A stretch of 64,000 nucleotides of DNA from Alnus glutinosa (GCF_958979055.1 NC_084896.1:25298501-25362500); one strand, 5' to 3'. Shown: positions 12,022 to 23,510, counted from the first letter of the stretch. Notes: a model not told the origin generated them from the sequence alone. Made by a program: numbers and translations.

Positions 12022-13152
12022 TTACTGATATGCTGATAGCAATTATCATTAACGATCTGTGGATTGAGATTTGTGCGTTCTGGATTTTCTCTCTCAATTC
12101 TGCCATCATGAGCTTAAAAAACTTCAGCCAATTGACAAATAGAAGTTTTGCACAAGAAACCATTGCTTAAACCCTTCACTCTTTTTTATCCACGAATAAA
12201 TTCTATAAATAAATGCTGAAACCCCAAAACAGTGATGTTAGGAATCGGGCCGATTCCTTATTCGTTTGCCCGAAAGCCCAACCAAACGAAAAGTCCATTC
12301 ACGATCGAGTGCTATCAACACTCAATCACGAATATACAATTTCAATTAGCGATTAGAGACGCGCCTCGGAGATCAAGACCCAATCAACGAAACCGATCAA
12401 TACAAGGATTGATCCACTATTTAATAGGTAAGAAGTGTTAACAATGATTTGACAAGACCTGAATCATAAAAATAATCTTTGAACCATACATTTCTAGAAT
12501 TCCAAGATACAAACAAAGTAAACATAATGACTTATTGTACTTAGGTATGATCAAACTACTATAAGCATGTCAGATTTGACATATGAATCACCTAATTAAG
12601 GTATCGAGATAAAAGGGCATGGCAAGCATAGTCCTCGTTACATTTAACCAACTATATATACCCGAAGGAGAGAATGGTAACAAATTTTTGAGCACGCGTT
12701 TGGGTATGTAATTTTTTTGTATTATATTCTACTATTTTTTACTATATTCGCAATTGCGAATACCGAAAAAATTTATTTTTTGGAATTATGTTTGGATAAT
12801 TTAAAAAACTCGAGACAAAATTGAAAAAAAGTTGAATAAATCTTGAGTAGAATTCAAATTTAGCAAAACAACCCATACGTGTATTTCAAAAATAACAAAA
12901 TATAATAAAAAATTTACCTAAACCTCCCCTGATCTTTGTTTAATTTTTTTTCTTTTCAGAGATTAAAAGCTAAAGATACCCATTTAAGAAAGTTTACTCG
13001 AAAAAAAAATATTAAAAAAAACAAAAAACAAAAAAAAAAACAAAACAAAAATCTGTCGCAACAAGTGACATTTCAACTACTTGGTCTTTTATACACTTCA
13101 ATTTTAGAGATCTTAATCCTTCCGACAACCCAAGCCACCCGGTTGTGAAGCC
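12022..13152. other. intergenic region upstream of the esterase
   Basis: It holds unassigned sequence at 12220-12450 (open in one frame, no recognised family), a repeat at 12693-12881, and an A-rich tract at 13000-13050. The segment from about 13049 is shared with the copy upstream of the broken esterase at 18950, so it marks the left edge of the duplication. Confidence 0.5.
12693..12881. repeat. dispersed repeat copy (ACGCGTTTGGGTATG...), Harbinger-like style
   Basis: The segment starts CGCGTTTGGGTATGTAATTTTTT and shares its layout, including the internal GCGAATACCGA motif, with 37546-37725. GTTTGGG-type ends and AT-rich bodies are common in small PIF/Harbinger-type elements, but I could not find a target duplication. 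Confidence 0.4.
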
Positions 13153-14909
13153 ATGGAAATACCCACTTCGAAAGAAGACGCACCCACAAAACACATCTTC
13201 ATCCTCTCCGGCCAGAGCAACATGTCCGGCCGAGGCGGCGTGACCAAGCACCACCACTGGGACGGCGTTGTTCCGCCCGAGTGCCACCCCAACCCCTCCA
13301 TTCTCCGCCTCAGCGCCACGCTCCGCTGGGAGCCCGCGCGTGAGCCTCTCCACGCCGACATCGACGCCAAGAAGGTGTGTGGGGTGGGGCCGGGAATGTC
13401 GTTCTCCAACGCGATGAGGGAGCGCGCGGGGTTGGTCGGACTGGTCCCCTGCGCGGTGGGCGGGACCGCAATCAAGGAGTGGGCGCGTGGGGAGCACTTG
13501 TACGAGAGTATGGTGGGGAGGGCCAGGGAGAGCGTGAAGGGCGGTGGGGAAATCAGGGCCTTGCTTTGGTACCAAGGAGAGAGCGACACGTTGCATCAGC
13601 ATGATGCTGAGTCGTACCAGGTGAACATGGAGAGGTTCATCAACAACGTGCGTGAGGACCTCGGTTTGCCTTCACTTCCAATAATCCAGGTTGGCCTATT
13701 TCATGTTTACGCTATGTTTCAACCACTCTTTAGATTTCTTTTTTATCCAAACTTGTGGGATAGAAATATGAATGCCACTTTCATGTTTCCAGCTAATGTA
13801 CATAGGCTAAGAAAATTTCAGTTGAAAAGCTTAATTGCATTTTGTTGGAGTATATAAAAGTGTCAAATCAGGTGATAACGTATAATCAAACTTTTAAGAG
13901 GAATCCTAGCGGGAAGGATTGAGAAGTATTGCAATTTGGATAGTTTATTTAGTCTACATTGTAACCGCAGAAAAAGGTGCAAGGGGTGGTTGTCGGGATG
14001 ATCCGACCACCTCTCGTGGCCAAGGGGTGGTTCGGCCAAGCCAATTTTAAGGTAGCTAAACCATGGACAAAAATTAACTATAAATTGGTTTGTAGTTGAT
14101 TCTTACAAACCAGTATGATAAAGTGACATGTGTTTCTAAAGCATGTGAGAAGCATATATTTTCTTATTAATGCTATTAAAAATACATATGTTTCTCAAAT
14201 GCTATGGTACACATTTCACTTTATTAGACTTGTTTGTAGGAATTAACTATAAACTAGTTTGCAGCTAATTTTTGTGCCTGAACCACCCCTTTAGCCGCGG
14301 TCTTTGGGGGTGGCTGCATTCGCCACAACTCACAAGAGTGGTTTAGGGGTGTGGTCGGGTTGGTGCGGCCGATCATCCCAACAGCCACTCTTTGCACCGC
14401 AAGTCATTCCATTTTTCTCTTTTTTATGTCTTATCATGATCTAGACGTTTCATTTAAGATGAACAATCCAAATAAAAGCTATTGCACTCAATATAATATC
14501 CTAACTACCCTTAAGTACTGAGTAATGCACCGAATCTCAATCCAGTCTATATGCCAACGTGTAGAAAGTGCCAAAATATTGAAAAAGTAGAAGTTATGGT
14601 ACCAAGCTTTTTGTTGCTAGCTTGGTTCATTGTGAACATGGATGCCATTATTGTATTGATGAGAGTGCAGTTATACTGATACAGGTAGCAATCTCGTCGG
14701 GGGATGAGAAGTACATGGAGAAAGTCAGGGAAGCGCAATTCAGAATCAATCTCCCAAATGTTGTATGCATTGACGCCAAGGGGCTGCCGCTCAAAGAAGA
14801 TAACCTCCATTTAACCACGGAGGCCCAGGTTAGATTAGGCCACATGCTGGCTGATTCCTACCTCACCAATTTTTGCACCGCCACACCTTCCTCCTCATCC
14901 TTTACTTGA
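13153..14909 (+). CDS. SGNH/CE6-type carbohydrate esterase (At4g34215-like)
   Basis: Two exons (13153-13689 and 14685-14909, GT-AG, phase 0) encode 253 residues, the normal size for the plant 'probable carbohydrate esterase' family (DUF303/SASA fold). The start ATG sits in a good context (GCCATGG). Catalytic motifs: nucleophile Ser22 in LSGQSNMSG, oxyanion motif residues around GPGMSF and CAVGGTAI, WYQGESD, and Asp218/His221 in EDNLHL near the C-terminus, so the triad is complete. These enzymes are thought to remove acetyl groups from sugars; the actual substrate is unknown. I see no signal peptide, so a cytosolic protein is likely. Exon 1 is strikingly G/C-rich compared with surroundings. 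The intron carries nested MITEs. A broken tandem copy lies 5.9 kb downstream. Confidence 0.93.
13976..14398. mobile_element. G/C-rich palindromic MITE in the esterase intron (outer element)
   Basis: The ends are long inverted repeats beginning GGTGCAAGGGGTGG on the left and the complement of GGTGCAAAGAGTGG on the right, with shared GGGATGATC further in. The element is much richer in G/C than the surrounding intron. A second MITE (14064-14278) sits in its left arm. No transposase. Confidence 0.75.
14064..14278. mobile_element. AAAAATTA-end palindromic MITE nested in the outer MITE
   Basis: Inverted ends TGGACAAAAATTA and the complement of GGCACAAAAATTA extend inward for about 90 bp (motifs TTGGTTTGTAG, CATGTGTTTCT, CTCAAATGCT on the other arm). 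TAAACCA on the left and TGAACCA on the right look like a 7-bp target duplication within the outer MITE. A relative lies at 30632-30835. Confidence 0.75.
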
Positions 14910-15591
14910 AAGAATGCAAATCCAACTTGCTTGCCCTTCGACTGGCTTCAAGTGTCCAAAAACAAATGGCTTATTTTCATCGTGCGGCTCTCTAAATTGC
15001 TATGTATCATTTGTAGAATAAAGATTTCTAGCAATTTTGTTGTCCGAGTTCTAACATTTTGAACAGCAAATATGAAAGAACTAATATAAAGTCTATCTGT
15101 TTAAACAAATTTTGGGTTGTTCACCCACTTGCTCGGATATATGGGGCTCGTAAAAACTCTCTCAAATTTAATTTATATTCTCATTTGTATCATTTGGTTT
15201 TGGATGATGGGCCTTGGTTTTCACATGGAAAAGAAGTGTTTCGTCCACAGGTGTTGACGGGATTAGATCTATGACTTCTTGTATGGGGTTAGAAAAGCTA
15301 AGAAAATACTCTAATTAGAGATGAGCATCAATACCTTTGGTTGGGCCAATTGTCAGTGGTTTACAATGACCAAACCGACGGATGTGATTGTGAAATTTGT
15401 TCCCTAAATAGGCCACTTATTAGAGTTTTCAAATGGCATGACATGTTGACATTGATGATTGTCCGTTGACAATTGGTCCGTTTGTCACAAAATGACTTGA
15501 TGATCGAATCCCCGTAGCCAAGCTGGTGCCAAAGCTTGCACCTTGAGCAGTTAGTGACCCGGGTAGCTCGATTTGATTTTTTTTTTTTAAT

Positions 15592-15835
15592 ATTTTGCTT
15601 GTTTCGACGGGAAATGTTATTTGTCGAAAAATATTTTGATTTTTCTGAAAATATTTTTGGGTGTTTAGCTCGTAAAAAAAAATTACCGGTAATAAAAAAC
15701 AATCGGCGATTGTGGCTGGAATCCGGCACGGCCGGCTAGATTCTAGCGATTGATACTAGAATCTGACACAATTGCCTTATTTCGGCAATACTAGCAGAAA
15801 TCTGGTTAGTATAGCCGTAAAATAGCACATCTGCC
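15592..15835. repeat. CCGGAATC-rich dispersed repeat, truncated copy
   Basis: It begins with GTTTCGACGGGAAATG and carries degenerate units such as GGAATCCGGCACGGCCGG. It is the partner of the longer copy at 20090-20672 and is cut short on the right. Confidence 0.55.
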
Positions 15836-16127
15836 TCATGAACGGTGGGCTTATTCCGTAGTGTGGCCTTTATGGTATTGGTCTACTGTTAAGGCCCAAT
15901 TCAATAACTCGAAATATAATTATCCAACATACCAGATTTTTCAATATCCTTCATTTCATAGATGACTTGATTCTTATTGAAAAACTGTTTTTCTTACCAT
16001 GAATAACTTACCATATATGTTTGTTATTGGGAGATGCCATAATTGGATTAACAACTAATTCTGACTCTCACTAACAATTCTCGTAAACTATAATCAAATA
16101 AATGGGTAAAATAAAACCAAACAAATT

Positions 16128-16275
16128 TACCCTCGACGTAAAATGTTTTTCGTCGTAAAATATTATCAATGAAATTATTTTTTAGAAAATTATGTTTGAT
16201 TATCATTTTTAATTTTTTCAACATAAAAAACATATTTTTCAACAAATATTTTGAGCTCAAACAAACAAACAAACA
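16128..16275. repeat. small TIR element (GACGTAAAATGTTTTTCG... ATATTTTGAG), copy A
   Basis: Ends resemble the CGTAAAATATTTT termini of the CCGG-rich repeat family but without the CCGG units. It has an exact partner in copy B at about 21607-21735, so it predates the segmental duplication. Confidence 0.5.
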
Positions 16276-16710
16276 TTGTTTATAGTCAAAGCGAAAACGA
16301 CTCCCATTTTCAGATCCTCACCAACTCTAATTAATTAATTAGCATATCCCATTTGGGTCCCACGCATATACTGATTACTGATACTAGACTGAGGCCGTTG
16401 CTTTTGGAAGCATTCCCGTCGACGCGACTTGGAAGGCGTGAAACATGCATTCAATCCAAGGATTCCTTGGCAACCCCTTTGAAGTTTGAACACTGCAAGC
16501 CTCATCAATCATCATTAATAGCCCTAACCCTCCTAATAACTATGCAATTAAAAAGCCACACATTTTTTAGTCCACTCTCCCATAAATAACAAACTAGCTG
16601 TTAACCAGCACTATGTGCTAATTCTTCGTTATAGGTTAAATTATACTTTAAAAAAAAAAAAAAAAAAAAATTGTCATACATCTTTCAATAAAAAGACAAT
16701 AAATGTTAAG

Positions 16711-18610
16711 ATTCTTAATTTTATTTTAACTCCAAAAAAGTAAAGCTTTTTAAAATATTTTATTCACATAGGTGTAGTTTATAACGAAAAGAAGTATAAA
16801 AAAAAATAGCAAAAAGAAAATCTAAATTCCAAATATTACAGCATAGGCTGTAGTTTTTTCAATGATCAAGATGATGCTGTAATTTTTTTTACAACACCTA
16901 AGCTAAATCCTACAAAATAAAACAAAATTTTTCACTCAACATTTAATGCAATCAAATAAATCCTCTCACATCATGTTTCAATACTTAATCAAATAATTTT
17001 TTTTGCCTTATTTTGCTTTTAAAAATAGAAAAAAAACACTTCAAAAAAAATTTGAGTGAATCATACCCAACCAAAAAAAAAACCATTAAACATTCAAATA
17101 TATTAAAAAAATAAGACCCTTAATTTTATTTTAATCCATATAAATTAAAACATGTTAAAATCTTTGTTCTCCTATCAGTACGTAGTTTAAAATGAAAAGA
17201 AATATAAAGATAAGAAAAAAAAAAAAAAAGCGAGAAGAAAACCTGTAGATTATAATTATCAAAGCATTAATAAAAAAAAATTAGCAGGAGTCTCTAATAT
17301 TATTGGTGTAATACATATTACATTTCAATACAAATAAAACCCATATAATTCTGAACATTATTAAAAAAAAAAAAAAAAAAAAAATACATTGTAAAAACTA
17401 AACAAAATAGCTGAAAATCGAGTAAATCATACAAACGAAAACAAAAATATTCTATAAAACATTCAAATGAACTAAAAACTAAGACACTTAATTTTAGTTT
17501 AATCCATATAAATTAAAACATGTTAAAATTTTTGTGCTCATATGAATAGTTTATAACGAAAAATAAGTATAAAGGAAAAAAAAAAAAAATAGCAAGAAGA
17601 AAACATGGTTTAATCTAATTACCAAAGCATTAATTAAAAATTAGCAGGAATCTATGATATTGTTAGTGTGATACCTATTATATTTAAATACAAATAAAAC
17701 TCAAGTAATTATAAACATTTAAAAAAATACTGAACAAACTAAACAATATTTTTTTTAACCCAATCAAATAAGGAAAATGTTAGATTTATGACACCAACAC
17801 AACAACTGTACAACAACCCCTCACATGAGGGTGGGCCTCACGGGAAATGATAAATATACAACCCCATCACAACTTTGAGTGGGTTGTGCCAAAGTTGTAT
17901 AAAGGGGTTGTACCTCAATCATCTCTCGGGCTTCACACACTGGGCCCACCTTCATATGAGAGGTTGTTGTGCACTTGTTGTGATGGTGTAGTGCATGAAT
18001 CAAAATTCTCACATCATGTTCAATGCTTGAGTAATGTTTATTGCACAACTCTAACAACTTTTTTTTAAGATCAACCATTGAATATCTCTTTGGTGTTTCA
18101 AAAGTATTTATATTCCTTTTATGCACAACAATCAAATAAATTTTTGCCTTGTTTTGCTTTCACAAGTATAAAAACACTTTCAAAAATGACTAAAAATTGA
18201 GTAAATCACATAAACGAAAAAAAATAAAATTCCAAAAAACATAAGTCTTTATCTTAGTTTAATCCATATACATTAAAATATGTTTAAATCTTTGTTCCCA
18301 TGGGTATACATGGTTTAAAATGAAAAGTATAAATAAATAAAAAATCAAGAAGAATACATAGTTTAATTTAAATATCAAAGCATTAATTCAAAATTAGTAA
18401 GAATCTTTGTGTGATACTTATTATATTTCAATACAAATAAAACGCAAATAATTCTGAACATTAGGAAAAAAAAAAAATACAGAAAAAAAATAAACATTTT
18501 TTATGAAAATTTATTCCTATAGGTTGATATGGTTGAAAATGGAAAGCATAAAGAAAAAAAAAAATTGCAGAAGAATATCTAGATTCTAATTACAAAAATG
18601 CATAAAACAC
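16711..18610. repeat. degenerate ~370-bp tandem array between the esterase copies
   Basis: A block starting TAATCCATATAAATTAAAACATG recurs at about 17132, 17500 and 18260, with a more diverged start near 16726 and a partial copy after 18508. Each block then shows GTTTA(A/T)AA(T/C)GAAAAG, poly-A, GC(A)AGAAGAAAA, CAAAGCATTAAT, TTAGCAGGA(A/G)TCT and AATACAAATAAAAC in the same order. The spacing 17132 to 17500 is 368 bp; the 760-bp gap before 18260 holds a MITE and a worn unit. There is no coding content. Confidence 0.78.
17778..18007. mobile_element. MITE with ~55-bp TIRs inside the tandem array
   Basis: The left end (TTAGATTTATGACACC, ACAACAACTGTACAACAACC, ATGAGGGTGGGCC) is the imperfect inverted complement of the right end (GGGCCCACCTTCATATGAG, GGTTGTTGTGCACTTGTTG, GTGCATGAATC). 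The total is about 230 bp with no coding capacity. It interrupts one unit of the ~370-bp array. The ends are accurate to about 10 bases. Confidence 0.75.
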
Positions 18611-19053
18611 AAAGTCCTTCGACCTCCACAAATCAAAAAAAAAGTCCTTAAAAAAACAAAACAAAATAAAATTATGTTTCAACACTCTGTTCTTCTCTTG
18701 AATGTCGCTGCTGAATGCTCTTGATTTCACAATTCAAGATGTTTCAAACCCTAAAGAGAGATGGTATAAATAACCAATCTAAAAGAGTAATATGACTTTT
18801 TAACTTACTTGTACGATTTCTTTAGAATTAATGCATGCAGTACCTATATGGTCAATTATGGATAGTTAATGTAGTATGTTCTTAGTTTTAAATTTTGTCG
18901 CTCTATAATTTTACAGAGCCGTAAATTTTGAAACCATAACGTTAAAAAATAATCTATCGCAACAAGTGCCATTTCAACTACTCGATCTTATACACTTGAA
19001 TTTTAGAGATCTTTAAATCCTTCCGACAACCCAAGCCAACCGGTTGTGAAGCC

Positions 19054-19590
19054 ATGGAAATACCCACTTCGAAAGAAGACGCACCCACAAAACACATCTT
19101 CATCCTCTCCGGCCAGAGCAACATGTTCGGCCAAGGCGGCGTGACCAAGCACCACCGCTGGGACGGCGTTGTTCCGCCCGAGTGCCACCCCAACCCCTCC
19201 ATTCTCCGCCTCAGTGCCACGCTCCGCTGGGAGCCCGCGCGTGAGCCTCTCCACGCCGACATCGACGCCAAGAAGGTGTGTGGGGTGGGGCCGGGAATGT
19301 CGTTCACCAACGCGATGAGGGAGCGCGCGGGGTTGGTCGGACTGGTCCCCTGCGCGGTGGGCGGGACCGCAATCAAGGAGTGGGCGCGTGGGGAGCACTT
19401 GTACGAGAGTATGGTGGGGAGGGCGAGGGCGAGGGAGAGCGTGAAGGGCGGTGGGGAAATCAGGGCCTTGCTTTGGTACCAAGGAGAGAGCGACACGTTG
19501 CATCAACATGATCGATGCTGAGTCGTACCAGGTGAACATGGAGAGGTTCATCAACAACGTGCGTGAGGACCTCGGTTTGCCTTCACTTCC
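19054..19590 (+). pseudogene. broken tandem copy of the carbohydrate esterase
   Basis: Exon 1 is about 99% identical to 13153-13689 and keeps the Ser motif (GQSNMFG). It has a six-base in-frame gain (extra Arg-Ala near 19430) and a four-base insertion at about 19510 (CATGATCGATGCT against CATGATGCT) that shifts the frame, so the open frame ends after 155 residues. The splice donor is kept at about 19596, but exon 2, with the Asp/His pair of the triad, is missing from the whole downstream segment. It cannot make an active esterase. The few differences from copy A suggest it decayed recently. Confidence 0.92.
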
Positions 19591-20089
19591 AATAATCCAG
19601 GTTGGCCTATTTCATGTTTACGCTATGTTTCAACTTTCAACCACTCTTCAGATTTCTTTTTTATCCAGACTTGTGGGATAGAACTAATGATGGGCCTTGG
19701 CTTTCCCATGGAAAAGAAGTGTGTTGCCCACAGGTGTTGACGGGATTAGATCTATGACTTCTTGTATGGGGTTAGAAAAGCTAAGAAAACACTGTAATTA
19801 GAGATGAGCATCAATACCTTTGGTTGGGCCAATTGTCAGTGGTTTACAATGGCCAAACCGACGGATGTGATTGTGAAATTTGTTCCCTAAATAGGCCACT
19901 TATTAGAGTTTTCAAATGGCATGACATGTTGACATTGATGATTGTCCGTTGACAATTGGTCCATTTGTCACAAAATGACTTGATGATCGAATCCCCGTAG
20001 CTAAGCTGGTGCCAAAGCTTGCACCTAGAGCAGTTATTGACCCGGGTAGCTCGATTTGATTTTTTTTTTTTTTTTTTTTTTTTTTTCAA

Positions 20090-20672
20090 TGTTTCGTTTG
20101 TTTCGACATGAAATGTTATTTGTCGAAAAATATTTTGATTTTCTTGAAAATAATTTTTGGTGTTTGGCTTGTAAAAAAAATTTATCAATGATGAAAAATG
20201 ACCGGCGACAAGATTCCGGCAATTGTGGCGGAATCCGGTACGGCCGGCCAAACTTCGGCGACATATACCAAAATCTAACACAATTGCCATATTCTGGCAA
20301 TACTAGCCGAAATCTGGTCAATATCGTTGTAAAATGGCACAGTTGCTGGAATATGGCCAGTGCCAACGGATTCTGGCAATTGGATCCCGAAATTTGGGAA
20401 CCTTCATCAACAGATTCGGACTATCAACAAACTCCAATGGCGGTGGTGGCGGATTCCCACAAACGTGCGTGCAATAATGTGAAGTTTTAAATTCAAAAAA
20501 TGATTTACAGTTTTAAAAACCGTAAATCATTTTTCAAAATTTAAAGATGCTTTTTTTTTTTCTGTCAAATTAAAAATGATTTCTATTGACCATCATTTTC
20601 GGTTGCAACAAACACTAAAAAATGCATAAAATATTTTTCAGAAAATATTTTACGACTAAACAAACGGAGCCT
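20090..20672. mobile_element. CCGG-rich non-autonomous element with CGAAACAAA-type TIRs
   Basis: The left end CGTTTGTTTCGACATGAAATG and the right end (complement of CGTTTGTTTAGTCGTAAAATA) are inverted repeats followed by AAAATATTTT. The interior has short degenerate units on GGAATCCGG / ATTCTGGCAA with roughly 20-base spacing (20205-20400). Other copies are at 15592-15835 and 39580-39990. There is no coding region; the superfamily is unknown to me. Confidence 0.6.
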
Positions 20673-21428
20673 TAAGTTTGAACTTTAAGAATAAAGAAAT
20701 GATTTATTTATTCCTTTTTCATATTCTCTCATCCTCCTATTTTTTAAAATCACCACTAGATCTGGTCGATATGAGGAATCTACAAGATTCGACCCATACC
20801 TCACATTTCTTTAATCCATATGAAAAGATGAAAGAAATACAGGCTTTTAAAAATATGTTGGAATTCAGCTTTAAGACACACACACCAAAGAGCAAAAGGC
20901 TCTCTGGTGCATGCAGGCCACGCGCCGGACACCGACGACCAACATAGCCTGAGCTTCCGGCGGCTGGAGTGGACGACGACGGAGAACGCGGCTGAAGGGC
21001 GCGTGTCTTGGAATAAACAACAAAGTTGTGTTGATCTGGCTCCAAAGTTGAAGAATAAATTTTGAAAAAACTGACCAAACAACCACCATTAGACGACACA
21101 AACACCGCCACATCCCAAGCTGGAGCACCTAGTTTTGAGCTTTCCTGCTAAAAACAAAAGAAAGAGAAAGAAAAAACACAAATACAAGCCTCTATAGCCT
21201 AACAAGGTTATGAGAACAAAAGCTCCACAACCCTAAAGGTTAGGAGAAATCTAGCCTTCACTGAGAAAAACTCATAGAGGAAACAAAAAACCTTAGTCCA
21301 AGTGGACTAAGGGACGGCAAACGACAATCGCTTTCTTTTTCTCTCTCTCTCTCAAAAAATGACTTTTGAATAAGACCCACCACCGTTGATTAAGCAACAA
21401 GGATTGGCGGGATGGAGGGAGTAGATTT
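20673..21428. other. copy-B-only sequence, unassigned
   Basis: This 0.75-kb stretch has no partner in copy A. It includes a G/C-rich patch at 20900-21010 (GCGCCGGACACCGACGACC) that reads open on the minus strand in several frames, which is expected of G/C-rich non-coding DNA and matches no family I recognise. It may be a transposon leader or unique DNA deleted from copy A. Confidence 0.4.
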
Positions 21429-22547
21429 TTCAGCATCCATCACTTGATAGATGACTTGATTCTTGTTGAAAACAAAAACTTACCATATATGCTTGTTCTT
21501 GGTAAATGCCATAATAATTGGATTAACAACTAATTCTTACTCTCACTAACAATTCTTGTAAACTATAATCAAATAAATGGGTAAAATAAAACCAAACAAA
21601 TTCACCCTCGACGTAAAATGTTTTTCGCCGTAAAATATTATCAATGAAATTATTTTTTAAAAAATTATGTTTGATTATCATTTTTAATTTTTTCAACATA
21701 CAAAACATATTTTTCAACAAATATTTTACGCCCACACAAACCAACCTTATTTATAGTCAAAGCGAAAACGACTCTTTTTTCAGATCCTCGCCAACTCCTA
21801 ATGAGCATATCCCATTTGGGTCCCACAGATATACTAACACTAGACTGAGACTGTTGCTTTTGGAAGCATTCCCGTCGACGCGACTTGGAAGGCGTGATGC
21901 ATGCATTCAATCCAAGGCATGAAGCATGCATTTACCAACCCCTTTGAAGTTTGAACACTGCAAGCCTCATCAATCATCATTAATAGCCCTAACCCTCCTA
22001 ATAACTATGCAATTAAAAAGCCACACATTTTTTAGTCCACTCTCCCATAAATAACAAATTACATGTGCAAATAATACCCCCCCCCCCAAAAAAAGAAAAA
22101 AAACCCATCAATTATTGGGTTCTCAAATCTCAAGGATAAAAGGATTTCCTTTAAATTTTTTTAACTCAATCTACAAAAATATCATCTATTCAAAAAAATA
22201 AAAAAAATTATAAAAATATTATCTGTCTATTTTACATGTAAAAACACACAAGCTTTTTAAATAATAAGGACAAATTTGAAAGAGACACAGGCTCTTGTAA
22301 TAAAATTTCTTTTAACTATGTTATTGCTATTTAAAAAGTATGTAAAAGTAACACATGACGTTTCTATAGACTGATTTGGATAAAATTTCTTAAACCCAGT
22401 TTGAAGGAAACTCTGTCCATTATTTATTGTTGAAGGGATTTGTTTTTTAAAGAGTTCTTTCAATGAGATCCTAATATAACAACATAGTAGAATACCACTT
22501 GATTAAAAACTTAAACTAATATGTTTGAGCCCAATTATATAATATTA

Positions 22548-23179
22548 AGTAAAACTTTACTTAACCACCTTCAACTCCATAACATTTTTAATTATTCCCA
22601 TAAACTTTAAAAACTTTTAATTTAGTGTATTTATCTTTCATTTTTTTTTTTTAATTTCACTCTTCCGTTAAGATTTTCCGTTAAATCCTATCAGAGGGTA
22701 ATTCAAATTTTCAAAATACCAGTCATTTTTTTAAGGAAAAAATTGTAAGGATTTAGGTGTTGGTAATGATTTAATGAAGTTTGCAAAATACCCACTCCTG
22801 AATATTTTATTTTATTTATGAAAAAAATGAAAATTTTGACAGAATTTAATGAAAAATCTTAACGAATTGATGGAATTAAAAATAAAAAAAAATAAAAATT
22901 GAAAGATGGATAAACTAAATTGAGAGTTTTTGAAGTTTGAATGGAGTAATTGTAGAGAAATGATTTTTGCACATCACTTGTATATTTTTTGTACATCATT
23001 TTTTTGAATCAATCATTGAAGTTGTAGAACCCACATGGATTCATATGTGGGTCCTACAGATTCAATGGTTGATTTAAAAAAGTGATGTACAAAAGATGTA
23101 CAAATGATGTGCATGTAACATGTCTCATAATTGTAAAAGCGACGACAATTTAATAAGGAGGTTAAATGAAATTTTTCCT
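22548..23179. mobile_element. MITE with ~100-bp TIRs, host of a second MITE
   Basis: Left AGTAAAACTTTACTTAACCACC and right (complement of AGGAAAAATTTCATTTAACCTCC) are inverted repeats continuing inward through AAACTTTAAAAACTTTTAATTTAGT on one side and its worn complement on the other. AATATTA flanks both ends (22541-22547 and 23180-23186). The right arm is split by the MITE at 22955-23127. Confidence 0.78.
22955..23127. mobile_element. 173-bp palindromic MITE, 8-bp TSD, nested
   Basis: Two arms of about 85 bp are near-perfect inverted repeats (GAGAAATGATTTTTGCACATC on the left; complement of TGAGACATGTTACATGCACATC on the right) meeting at CCCACATGGATTCATATGTGGG. TAATTGTA is duplicated perfectly at 22947-22954 and 23128-23135. 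An 8-bp duplication suggests a hAT-type transposase. A related copy is at 48205-48345. Confidence 0.88.
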
Positions 23180-23186
23180 AATATTA

Positions 23187-23479
23187 ACTATTTACTTCTT
23201 AAGAAATGTTTTTTTTTTTTTTTTTTTGTTAAATCTTAAGAAATGTTTTTCAAACGTGGGACTTAATTCAACAACTAATCTAGGAATGGGGCCATGATAT
23301 AATGAGACAATGAGAGCTTGCTTAAGCTTGAAATCTTGAACAAAAAATAACATGGGTTAAGGTGGTGTTGACATGTCCCACTTTGTACTTTACTCTTGAG
23401 CAGAGCGCCATCAGTGGAGCTATGTACCTTAATTAAATTAAATTAAAATAAAAGAAAACTCTTGAAGCAATCGGTGCAT

Positions 23480-23510
<31 letters not shown>

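Larger units (their letters stand above)
13049..16590 (+). repeat. segmental duplication, copy A (esterase intact)
   Basis: This segment matches 18950-22048 in order and orientation: 5' flank, esterase exon 1, the region around 15200-15830, and the tail 15946-16590, which ends in the same CCACTCTCCCATAAATAAC sequence as copy B. Copy A alone has esterase exon 2 with its intron MITEs (about 13754-15195); copy B alone has about 1.1 kb at 20350-21428. Exon 1 differs by only about six substitutions over 537 bases by eye, so the duplication is fairly recent. Confidence 0.88.
18950..22048 (+). repeat. segmental duplication, copy B (esterase broken)
   Basis: It is collinear with 13049-16590. The left edge (TCTATCGCAACAAGTGCC) matches 13050 and the right edge (CCACTCTCCCATAAATAAC) matches 16571-16590. 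A 1.45-kb part of copy A holding esterase exon 2 is absent at about 19682, and about 1.1 kb at 20350-21428 is present only here. The spacing between copies is 5.9 kb, so this is a tandem direct duplication with a spacer. Confidence 0.88.

Noticed and set aside
12232-12441. 69-codon frame next to the tRNA, suspected organelle DNA
   Set aside because: I could not match it to any plastid or mitochondrial gene from memory.
13012-13602. Long minus-strand frames (up to 196 codons) opposite esterase exon 1, and again at 18978-19557
   Set aside because: They mirror a G/C-rich coding exon in other frames, match no family, and break where the esterase reading frame shifts.
20737-21128. Several overlapping minus-strand frames in the copy-B-only region
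   Set aside because: Overlap in three frames over a short G/C-rich patch, no recognised motif and no splice support.
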